Origin: Tubiluchus corallicola
Taxonomy: Eukaryota > Priapulida > Priapulimorpha > Priapulimorphida > Tubiluchidae
Reading direction: 5' to 3'
Assembly: GCA_030141605.1 (NCBI GenBank)
Contig: JAQGDQ010000385.1
Span: forward strand, 1-64,000
DNA: 64,000 nt
The position numbers and the translations under genes are program-made. The notes beneath the pieces are model-generated. The model was not told the origin of the DNA and did not search any database. It saw only the letters and a list, made by a program, of their open reading frames with translations. Shown piece by piece: positions 1-16,800 of the stretch; the stretch's first letter is position 1; each line of letters begins with the position of its first letter.

Positions 1-5964
<5,964 letters not shown>

Positions 5965-8018
5965 TTTTATGAAAGCATATTTCTCCAAATTCTCCTGAAC
6001 AATGCGCATCGCGAGGACTGCCCCCCAGACCACGGTATTTGCTACTGCTAGTGTACTAAAGACTAAAGACTAAAAAGCCATTTACAATTCAGTAGTTCAA
6101 TGGGAGACATAGATATAGACATAAACATTTTTACTGGCCCTGGTATACATGAAATTTACCGTTGCACTTTGCGTAGACTAGTTATGAAGCAATTAGCACA
6201 ACAAGTCTGCAATGAAATTCAACTGAATATATAAATCTAAATGTTATAATTAAAATAAAGCTTTAAAATTTGAAAGGTATTATTTTAGAGTGTTTTGTCG
6301 CTACTAAATCGAAGTGGGAAGAAGTCGAAAATTAAAGCAATTTGTTCCTGAAAAGGGTACATTTAATTTTACTTTGTGTGAAAGAAACATAAATTCTTCA
6401 TGTAGAGGATAAAAGTTGTCTACCATAATCTTCAGTAACATAATTACCATAGAACAGCACGATTAAGAAAGCGATGGACAATATTGTACAGGGTGTGGTA
6501 TAAGTTACATAAGTTAACATTTTGCTAGAGAGCATGAGGGTAGAAAATCTATAAGTAACAGTATATATAGAAGAATTTATTGCTTCAACACATTAAATGC
6601 TGAATCAACAGAGAATCTTTGCATCTCACATCAATAGGGGTGCCCAATGCCACATGAACGCATTGTTTCAAATCGTATTGGATTTGCAACTTTTTTGAAC
6701 CTGAATCGAAATAAAATTCAGTTTTAAAGATTTTCAAATAAATTTTCGATCCACTAATAAAAATTCTGCATAATTAAAGGTGGGCATTCTCTATATTCGA
6801 AGCAAATCTGGTTCAGATTTGTTTGCCACGCATTAAAAAAATGAAGAACTAATAATAGCAATTTTTAAAGCATAATTAATTGTAGCATGAGAGGGCACAA
6901 AAGAGTATTCTACAGCCATAGCAATTAATCAAGGCCACTTACATGAGAGAGAAAAAATCAACTACTCTACAAGAATTGTTCACAAAATGAAATACAGAAT
7001 AATACAAGGTGGATTGAAAAGACAAGAAGAAATATAAGCGGTCGCATTATGGATAAAAAAGGATCAAAAAAAGTTCAAGTGAGGACATGGATTCACGTTT
7101 ATTACTGGCGCATAAAACTGATAATCGCGCACATCAATAAAAAGCAAAAAAGCTGCTAGGCTTTTAACAAATTGTAACTTTTAGCTGTTATGCAGAAAAG
7201 GACTTCGTAACCTTCAATTTAACGAATACCATTAAATTCAAATACAGAGCGTACTATATTATAGTCGAACTACAGATGAAAACGACTGATTTTGCTTATT
7301 TTTCCATTTGTGCCCTTTTTCTTGAGCAATTTTGACAAAACCAATTTACATGATATCGACGATCCGCTTGAGCATTGAATTGTTCACCACCCAGCTGAGT
7401 TTATTGTGTTATTTTTTGTCTGATTTTTCCAAAGTGGAAGCTTTAAATTTGCCAGTATCGATACAGGATCTCATACAGCTGAAGTAAACTTGGATCATGT
7501 AATTTTAATTTGTGTTGTGATCATGTCTAATTGTCGTGACCACGTAATTTAATTAGTTATTTTAATTCACATTCTAGTTCTTATTAAGTTTTTGTTAGTT
7601 CTCATTTGATAGCTTTTTTATTTGTTGCATAGGTGTTTCTATTTCAATTTTGCTTCTTTGTCTGGGTATCCTACTCACACTAACTCGTGTTTTTGCCATA
7701 ACACCTGAATGTATTTGTGCAATCGAAATTTGAAAATCTCATTGGATAATGAATAAAGGTGCTACTGCGTCGAGCAGTCCTGCAGTCCAGTTTATAATTT
7801 TGAAAATAAGCGAAGAGGGGCACCAACCAGCGCATTTTCATCGTTTATTTAATTTAAACATCAATAGGTGGCGCTCAATACACCGACACGTCATTTTTCG
7901 TTCGTAGTCTGACTTACAATGAAAGTTCTATAGAAAATTAAATTTTATCTTTATAGTTTTTACTTAATTGAAGTTATTGCATGTATGAATAACGTATTGC
8001 AAGACTGCATGATAAAAA
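5965..8018. promoter_or_regulatory. Shared 5' spacer of divergent SARNP and BET1
   Basis: The two genes start head to head about 2.05 kb apart, so both promoters should lie here. I see no TATA box at a convincing position and no coding sequence. A short stretch beginning at about 6775 (TTAA then AGGTGGGCATTC) resembles the left end of the TTAA-flanked element at 35286-36024, but no partner end was found. Confidence 0.4.
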
Positions 8019-10831
8019 ATGCGTCGTGGCTATCCAGGTATTAAATTTCCGGTAGGCCCGCGCTTAGCTTCAGTGTGTTTATTAACTTAACTATAGTATA
8101 GTATAAATTATATGAGTACTAATTTAACTGTAGTACCGCGTACCAAATGCTAATATCGTATATGCAGATTGTAAATATAGCTCATAAATTGGCATTTACA
8201 TGAGTAGCAAAAATAAGATTCACCAACGTGTGACACTGTTCTCATTGGGTATCCTGAATCCTGATCGTTAAGATTCAGAATTACTGAAGAAATTCAAGTC
8301 ATTTTGTAATTGCAAATGATAACAGTTCTGGCTACGTTCAGCTGTTTTGCAGTATTATCTTGACAAAAATGTTCAATTATTGCACCCTATAAAGAGCTGG
8401 CTTTCATAAGTCACGAAAGTTATGTTTTTGTAGTTACATGTACATGTACAGAATACTGGGCTACTTCTATACGGATTAATAAGCTAAAATTAGTCATCAA
8501 TTTCAATTCAGTTTTATTTGCACAAATACATACAATGTACATTGGCAAAGCAAGATAATACACGTTAAATGCTACAAAAACGCAAAAAAATTACAATAGG
8601 CAATACAAAAATTACAATCAGTAAAGTCAATTCAACGTCGAGATCACTTCAAGTGTGGGCGCAGTCATTGTGAATGAAAAATAGAGTGATCTGATTACTG
8701 TGCAGTATAAGTAGTTAGTGTGCTAGGTGCTTGAGCCAACTTCTTTTGCAGGTACAGTTACTATAACAATCCAAAACATTAAACGAAAATTATTATTACT
8801 ATTTTTGCTTTTTGATGAATCCTGTAATTATATAATGAAAATCGGTAACCATATCTTTGAGCAATTAAATTATTTTTTGCCATTGGTTTGGGATGCCCAA
8901 TTCAGTGATAGTTCTGGTTCGTAATTTTGTGCCCGAAGAAACCCTATGCTAATGTACAGTATTATGGACCTAACTTCATGCGAATAAATTTTGTTAAGCA
9001 TACCTCTTAGAATTATTTTTTATTAATAGTGCCTTCTGACGAGGTAACTTTGAGGATCATTCAGTAAAAACATGATCAGAAGTTACAGTATAAGTCTTAT
9101 TACAGTTATGTTTTCAGCCAATGGTGATATGTATGAGGAAGAAAATGAGAAGCTAGTTGACCATCTTGCTGGAAAGGTCAGCGCTCTGAAGGATGTGAGT
9201 TGATGTTTGTTTTAAACCTAAGTTGATATGTATGATTAAGTTCTATATACATGCTATCATGTTAACAAGCCACAGTTCAAAAGGGTGACTTGCACATAGT
9301 TTGACATTTCATATTGAATTAGTTCAATTTGCAGATGTGTAAGTTGAATTGCTAGGCTAGTTTTTTAAATAACCTAGTAAAATCATTGCTTTTGTGCACA
9401 ATCAATGCAAGCTAAGCAGTGCTGACTGCGATCAGTTACTAAATTGATTACCACTTTTCCAATTCTGAGGCTTATCTAGAGGTTTTCTTTTGATCTAATA
9501 CAGAAACCCTTTTTTGCAATTGTTTAATAAAAACTCAGAGTGTTTTTCTGAATGTTTTTCCATTTTATTGTAGAAGTGGCTTTCATGGCACGTCCTTTGC
9601 ATAAAACTTTTATTTCTGTAATAAGCAGTGGAACTAAGCAGAAAAGTTACTTCACTGTATCTACTGAGCTAAACAACGACTGTTTATGAATGGTACCATT
9701 TGGAGTGAATGTCAAATCCAGGCAGCTACACGCCACTCTCATAAAGCGCAGCTATCCTCTCAGCCATGACCCCGGCCCGCCATGCTTAGTTAGATCCCAA
9801 CCAGTTAGATGCTAATTAGATCTAAATAAAACTTGAATAGTGTCAAAATTGAGCTAATCTTACAAAACTACCACATAACTCAAATCAATCACTAATGTAT
9901 TTAATACTAAGCATATTGTCATCTTTAGGGTAGATCCTTGTCTTTGTTTTGGATAGAAACTTTGCCAGTAAGAAGTGTCATCGGAATAAATTTGCTAAAA
10001 TATTGTTACAGCTAGTTATTGTTAAATTTATCTTACATTTTCTTTCAGTTGTCTATTGATATTGGCCATGAAGTGCGTTCAGGAAACAAAATGCTGTCAG
10101 AAATGGTGTGTAACGAAGTATTAAACCAATTTTTGTAGTTCTGTATGTCTAATATTGAAGTGGTGTCAAATTTTTAATGTTTTTATAAATATCCATATAG
10201 GCTAGCATTTCCTACATTGAGATTGTTTGCTTGTAGACCCGCTCAGAAGTTTACTAACATGTACTAAGGGTATACTGTGTACTGAATACGCAATTCAAGA
10301 TATTTGCATTCTCTGCTTTGTAATGATGAGGTTTGCTACTCATCATAAATGTTACTAATGTTCTGAAATATTGTGGGAAACATATAGGCCTACTCAAAGC
10401 ATTGTGCAAAGATATAAATACATTGTGAAGCAGCACTTGACATGAAAATGTAATATTAGATTTCTTATTTGTATGGCTATATTCTAATGCACTTATATTG
10501 ATGCAATATACAGTTGAACTACTGTTTATATTGATTTCAATTTGTCGTAATTGAAGAATTGATACTGGCATCGGCCATGTGTGTAGCTGCTTTGCAGTCT
10601 CTTCAGTAGTTGCTATATTGTTGGTGATTAAATAAAAAAGCAAAATCACTTGTCTGTTTATTTTTGTAGGACAGTGACTTTGACAGCACTGGAGGATTTC
10701 TTGGTTCCACCATGGGGCGTCTAACAAAAATGTCCAAAGCTGGTCACAATAAATTTATGTGTTATCTTATCATTTTCGCACTTTTTGTTTTCTTTGTTTT
10801 ATATTATGTAATAAAGTACTCTAAAGGATAG
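8019..10831 (+). CDS. BET1: BET1, Qc-SNARE of ER-to-Golgi transport
   Basis: Four exons: 8019-8037, 9118-9194, 10049-10105 and 10670-10831, giving 104 residues (human BET1 is 118). The 19-nt first coding exon reads MRRGYP plus one base and completes alanine with exon 2; it matches the MRR- start of the family. Residues 11-75 are the SNARE region (EEENEKLVDHLAGKV, LSIDIGHEV, DSDFDSTGGFLGSTMGRL). Residues 82-100 are a single C-terminal membrane anchor (CYLIIFALFVFFVLYYVIK), as expected for a tail-anchored SNARE. BET1 pairs with syntaxin-5, GOSR2/membrin and SEC22/YKT6 on COPII vesicles and cis-Golgi (family knowledge). Oddity: the position aligned with the zero-layer glutamine of human BET1 is Gly44. 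An AATAAA at 11224-11229 could serve as poly(A) signal. Identification is strong. Confidence 0.95.
8503..8561 (-). mobile_element. LINE 3'-end-like repeat, copy 2
   Basis: Matches 5579-5616. On the minus strand it reads TTGCCAATGTACATTGTATG then GCAAATAAAACTGAATTG, a LINE-like 3' terminus with polyadenylation signal. It lies in BET1 intron 1. Confidence 0.5.
9711..9785 (-). repeat. tRNA-like SINE head or degraded tRNA
   Basis: The minus strand has an A-box-like TGGCTGAGAGGATAGCTGCG and, about 35 bases on, a B-box-like CTGCCTGGATTTGAC, as in tRNA-Leu/Ser-derived SINEs. The cloverleaf is not intact, so a functional tRNA is unlikely. It lies in BET1 intron 2. Confidence 0.45.
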
Positions 10832-11605
10832 CTTTTACTTTGGTTGCAAACTTGTAATATTTTGTAAGTACTCATTTGTAAGTGTACATTTGTAGTCAAT
10901 GTATAATACGTTTAATAATTATAATGTTCATATTTATTAATCTTGATTGTTAATGTTGCTTTGGTTGTTGGTTATTTGACTATGAACCCAACAGACATAC
11001 AATAACTTTGTAACTGAAGTATTTCATCAAGAGTTTTATCTTTTAAAGCAAGCAGAAAAAAATTGCTCAAAAAATATTGCAAACTTGAACTAAATTAGAA
11101 GTTAAAAATTAAAGCCTTGCATAACAAATTGATTACAAAAATTTCATGGAAGTGATATGAAAATTAAACTTGTTTGTGCTTAGTATGTTTAATGATGGGT
11201 AGTTTATAATTTAGTCGCACAGCAATAAAACAAATTACAACGGCCGTGTCAGTTGCGCAAAAAATAAATAACATCGACTTGAATTTGTAATGATAAAATA
11301 AGTAGTTATTGAAAGAAAGTTGTTTTCAAGAAATGATTTGGCTAGGAACCTAAATATGTAATATAATTAGAAAATGAAAACAAAGATATCGGTACAAAAA
11401 ACAGTTAATGTTTCTCCCAAGGATTTCAAACTCACGTTCTTTAATGTCACTGGATTGCCTGTCATTATCAGAATGTAGAATAATTTAACTCAATATAAAA
11501 ATCGTAGAAATAAAAAGTTATACTAAGCAAAGTGCATGCATTTTGTATACTTTGCTGTAAGAGCGGTTGTTTTGAAGCCGTTTAGGTGCGGTTAAACGGC
11601 GGCCT
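10832..11605. other. BET1 3' UTR and spacer
   Basis: AT-rich sequence with a candidate AATAAA at 11224-11229. Nothing else is recognised. Confidence 0.4.
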
Positions 11606-13043
11606 CTACCGTTTCCAGTAGGCACTTTTGTTGCAAGCCTTTCTCTTTCTAATAATGTCAATTTTTTCCCTTTTGTTTTTTCTTCCAGTTTTTTGATTTT
11701 CCTTTGTCATCTGTATATCTAGATCGATTCCATATTTCTTTCTTAGCCGCGTCAGTTTCGATATGCGCTCTCTTAACTCAATCAGTTTATCAATATGGTC
11801 ACTAAGGAAATAATCTGCAGCTGTCGTCGTTTCTCCCAGTATTTCTATACCCATCTTGCACAATAGCAGAGGCTGCTTCCTCTTCAATATAACAGACCGG
11901 ACAGGCCATATCTAATTTAAATTTATTTCTGTAATTTGTTTTTACTGCAATCACATTAAGTTTCCACTCTGTTGTCTCACAGGCAGTCTTCTCATCACAC
12001 TCTTCTAAGTATTTCATTGTTTTTTTCCAATGTCCCACTCTATTTTTTAGAAATCGTAATTTTGTTTTTTCGTCAATAGCCGTCAATGATTCTTTTAATT
12101 TTGTTTTTTCGTCAATAGCCGTCAATGATTCTTTTAATTTTGTTTTTTCGTCAATAACCTGCAATGATTCTCAAATCGCCCTCTTAACTTCTTTTTTCCA
12201 TCTGTCTGTCCAACTACAAAGCACTTTACCTTTTTGCACACTCAACACTTTTTTGCATCTCTGTCATTCGACGATAGGTATAAAGATCTTAGCCATATCA
12301 ATTGCTTATAATGCACTCGTTGTTTCATTGGCCAAATTCCACAAATCAGTAACATGCCACAGTAATTTGTACTTATTCTTTGTTTCAACATTCCACATAT
12401 AATTTCCTTTTGCCAATATTCTACTTTTCACATTTATTTTCACTTAGTGTTTCCCATACTTCCATATTTGTTAATAAAGTAGTAGTAGTCATTTTTTCAT
12501 AAACTAATAATCTGATTTTCATATATTGATCTCCTACTTCAAATCTATCACCCCAACTCGTAATTTCCCTTTTCATGTAACCAATTTTCTCACTTCTTTT
12601 TTCTATACTCATATCATGGGTTCCTTTTTCTGTAATATAATCACCCAAATACCTGTAATGGTTTACATTTCTCCCTCTTTTACATGTAATTCTTCACACT
12701 TCTTTTCTTCATTTTTTCGTTTACTAGGATTTAATTGTATGTATTGCGACTTTTACACACAGAAAGTAAATTTTTTAATTCTTCCATTCTTCTACAGCTC
12801 TTTATTGCGTCGTTATTATTTCCCATACTCAATATATCGTCTACATAGATTCGAGCATCTATGCTTACATCGCTGTCAAACTGTACAGCACTCCTTTCAC
12901 TTATTTTGTTTATTTTATCAGTACTAGAGCAACACATAATTGGGCCCCACACTGTTCCTTGTTTTACTGTTCCCCCAGCCTTAAACTTTTCCGTTATTCC
13001 AACTGGTATGACAATTTTTACTGTCGCCTGTTCATTTAACTAT
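11606..13043 (-). mobile_element. Decayed LINE: RT palm, thumb and C-terminal zinc-knuckle region
   Basis: Successive minus-strand frames, broken by frameshifts, give GGTVKQGTVWGP (RT motif B) and IYVDDILSM (motif C) near 12850-12990, then GDYITEKGTHDMSIEKRSEK and KIRLLVYEKM at 12421-12648, then KLNVIAVKTNYRNKF, CPVC and EEE at about 11880-11970. The last resembles the CPxCxEEEDTTEH knuckle that ends some non-LTR elements, but its HxxxC half is lost. Just before it the frame carries a 39-bp unit repeated in tandem (12071-12163). The element is non-functional. Confidence 0.75.
12071..12163 (-). repeat. 39-bp tandem repeat in frame inside the decayed LINE
   Basis: Units begin at 12071, 12110 and 12149 (the last partial). 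Each adds 13 codons (LKESLTAIDEKTK). Confidence 0.9.
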
Positions 13044-13257
13044 TATTCATTTATATATTACTGCTAGTACTGCTATAGTACAATATAAGAAATTATTGTT
13101 AAATGATGCAGACTTTTATATCTACCTTCATTTAGATAAATATGAGCATAATGCTGCTAGTCTTTGTCATTTTTGTAGTCATTTTCATCATTTCATATTG
13201 TACCTGGCAAAATCGCCACAGCATTTTTGGACATACTACTCAAAATTACGCTGTTGT

Positions 13258-13490
13258 TCAATTTACTACTAGTACGTCGGCAAATGTCCTGTAACAACAG
13301 GCGTTTAAATTTGTTGACTTAATCAGATTCCAAGCAATCGATAGGGGCTCGTCTTCACTGATATTCGGCATCTTCTTGGATAGCAGTTGTCTCCGTCTTT
13401 TCAAAATTAATTCTTCTATGTAACACAACGCTTTTGGTGTGGAATATTTTACTCCCAGCAGCGCTCTCACAACTTTGTTATATAGCACCT
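13258..13490 (-). mobile_element. Second LINE fragment, post-RT region
   Basis: The minus strand encodes AHEVLYNKVVRALLGVKYST then ALCYIEELILKRRRQLLSKK, a pattern seen after the RT domain of non-LTR elements. A post-RT piece should not lie upstream of the RT palm at 12850-12990 in the same element, so it probably belongs to a different copy or family. Confidence 0.6.
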
Positions 13491-13834
13491 CGTGTGCTCC
13501 AAAATTTGATGTTAACCAAGTCAGCGCACTCAGTTAACCAAATAAAACGTCCTCCGACACTTGCAGCCGAGCTCAATCTCCACTTCGTGCGCCATTTCGT
13601 TACGCATTCTAATGAAATCAACGCATATGGCAGCGTACATGAGCCCAGCCATGGGACTGGCCCAGCTGGCTGTTGTAATTGCACTTTGACCGATTAGGAA
13701 GACCCGAGCAGGTCGTGCTGTACGCCTTTACTTACATTTTGTTTTGTACATACTTGTTATCTTGTCCTTGAGGCGTTTCTCGCTGTTTTACGTGAAAACT
13801 GAAGCTAAAAGTTGAAGCTATTCAGTGCGTCAGC

Positions 13835-16800
13835 ATGGGGAAAATTAATGGTAAGCACTGGAAAATTTATTTTATAATAGAAACTTTATTGCTACTTTTA
13901 TGAGTGAGGGTGCAAAATATGTATGTTTTTCGATGCATTAGTTGCTAAAACAGAAAAAGAAGTTGATAAATGTAACCTGGAAGCTCGAGCAAACTGCGTA
14001 TTGTCGCAAATGCTTTTTACATTTTGCTAATTTTAACCATATAGTACTAGTAGGGTCACAAGACAGAGCTAGAAAAGTCTAACTAATAATTGTTGTCTAT
14101 TGATTTTAGGACATTAATGTTCTAGTTGCATTTTGCATTAATAATAATATCTATTAATTTTATATCTTTATGCTTTTTATAGCTGGTACAGTGGTGGAGG
14201 TCAAAGGTGATGAGATGACTAGGTATGCTGGTTTGTTGACTTATTCTGTATAGGTAGTATATTTTGTTGCAAGGGAGTAGGACATTGGCAATAATTGTTA
14301 TGTAGTTTCTTTTTGATGTGCAAACCCACATTTAATAAAATTTTGATACCAAATTTGAAAGACAAGAAATGTAAAAAAGTTATGATACAGCTTAGTTTAG
14401 AACCTAGGACTTTCTTACAAGGCTGATGCCTTAGTCAACTCAGTTACTACACATTTACTGAGATGAACATAAATTTAATTAAAACAGTTGAGTAAATTAG
14501 CATTTCTGAGGCAAAATGCAAGCTGTACGGTCTATAAATTGAAATTAGAATTTATGTAAATATTCAATCTTCATTTTGAGGCATGGATTTTACTAAATGT
14601 TTTTTGCCGTGCAGATTGCACATAGCAGTATATTTTCTGGTGTTTCTCACTTTTTTAGGATCATTTGGGAGTTAATAAAAGAAAGATTGATTTTACCATT
14701 TTTGGATGTTGATATCAAATCTTATGACTTGTGTATTCAAAACAGAGATGCAACTAATGACCAAGGTTGGTTATAATGATCTTATTCTTTAACTTAAGTT
14801 ATATTTGAAAAAATAATGAAAACAACTTTTAATTTGCTTTTCACTGTACAGGTAGTAGTCATCTTATGATCTATGCGACTTATGACTGTTCGATTTTACA
14901 ACCCGACCACTTAACTTAATTAGTTAATTATGCAAAACTGGCTATAACTCATATTTATTTCTATTTTTTTAAACAAATTAACTTTAAATCCGTATTTTTT
15001 CGATAAATTCATTGTAGGCGCGCCGCCACATTTGGTGCGACTACACACACAACATCTTGCCTGTAGGGTATACTGCTTTAATATATGGGTCTGACTTGTG
15101 TCCAGTAGTTTGTCTTATGACCAATTAGCCAGGACATATTGTGGTCGTAAGTTGATGACAACCTGTATTGTAAGTGAAAAACTGGCATCAGTTGATTATA
15201 AACAAGTATGAGTTTTTACCTTTGCAAAGGTGGTTATGTTTTCATTCTGTTTGTTTGTCTACTATTGTGTTAGCAAAATTATGCAAAAACTACTTTCCAA
15301 AAATTTCCACAAGGCTCTACAGAGGGGTGGGACATGGGACGGGAATAACCCACTAAGTTTTTGGATCATCCAAGAAAAATGGGAAGCAAACAACTGTCAT
15401 TTTCAGCTCTTTCTTTGCAAAACTTATGAACACCATGAACAGTAATTGTTTGTGCACCAGTTTTTGAGGTGTTTGGAAAGAAAAGTTCTGAGCTCTTTGA
15501 AGTGAAGAGAAACTAGACTCCTCAATGAGGTGGGTCTCTTTTATTAATAGCTCCACAAGTTATAATTTTGAACAGAGTAGTTCAAATTCATTTATGATTT
15601 TTAGTAAGAAAACTAAAGGATGAAAACTTGCTGCAACATTACCCATATACTCTGTCTAAAAACTATACTTATAAGCACGGTTTTTATGTAAATACAGCGT
15701 ATGTATTCCCTATTGAAGAGTAAAGAAATTTTAACATGCACTATGTAGAAGGTTCATGCGTTAGTGATTATAATCCTATTTAATGTTAGCTAGAGCAGAT
15801 GCCACATTGATTTATTTTTTCATTAAAAGAGTCAGATGGATGTGTTAGATAATGCTTGGCTTTGGAGGAATTCTGCACTTTACTGTGAGTTATTGTAGTT
15901 TTACACGTTTTGATGATATGACTACAACATCTGAAATGCCATTTTTGTTTTAGTCACAGTTGATTGTGCTTACGCTATTGCTAAGTATAACGTCGGTATA
16001 AAATGTGCTACCATTACACCAGATGAGCATAGAGTAAAAGGTGGGTGTGTAACTTTTAAAGGTATTTTAAAGTAAAGACATTGTATTTCTTATGTTGGTA
16101 CTTTTTTACATGTTACCCATTAATTAGATCAGTAATGGTGACCTGTGAAACCTGTCTTGTTAAACTTTGTGATGAAAAAATGTTTTTCTAGTTCATTTCA
16201 TTAGCTGCACTGCCATTTAATCATGAATGTTCACATGTAGACTAACTCTACCTATTCAGAAATTCGTTTTTTGCAGAATTTAATTTGAAGAAGATGTGGC
16301 GGTCCCCTAATGGAACAATAAGGAACATACTAGGAGGGACTGTTTTTCGAGAAGCTATAATTTGCAAAAATGTTCCTCGATTAGTTCCAGGCTGGGTCAA
16401 GCCAATTGTGATAGGTCGACATGCGTATGGTGACCAGGTAACTTAATTGTTGTGGTTAGATATTATTCTTTTATGTCTGCACGTATCAAAGTTGTTGTCT
16501 GAACAGTTTACATATCTGAGAGTTAAATATACGTTATTGCAATAGGGAGCCCCTGCTTCTTCCTTAGATCTATGCGCTATTGCATTTTCACTTTTGGGCT
16601 GACCTATACTTGGTTCCACCCCAGAGGACTACATAGATCAGTTTCAGCCTTGTTTCCTTACATGTGTGTATATCCACTCCCTCAGGGTAAAAAACAGCCT
16701 TGCTTGTTAAACTTTTACTTGTGCTTGGGGGGCTTTAGCAAGTTCAAGATACATATTATGGGACAAGAATCTCTCTCTTTGTAGTTAAACAGCATACATA

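Noticed and set aside
10254-10727. 157-codon minus-strand frame antisense to BET1 intron 3 and exon 4
   Set aside because: No domain is seen, and the overlap with a certain exon on the other strand makes it a chance frame.
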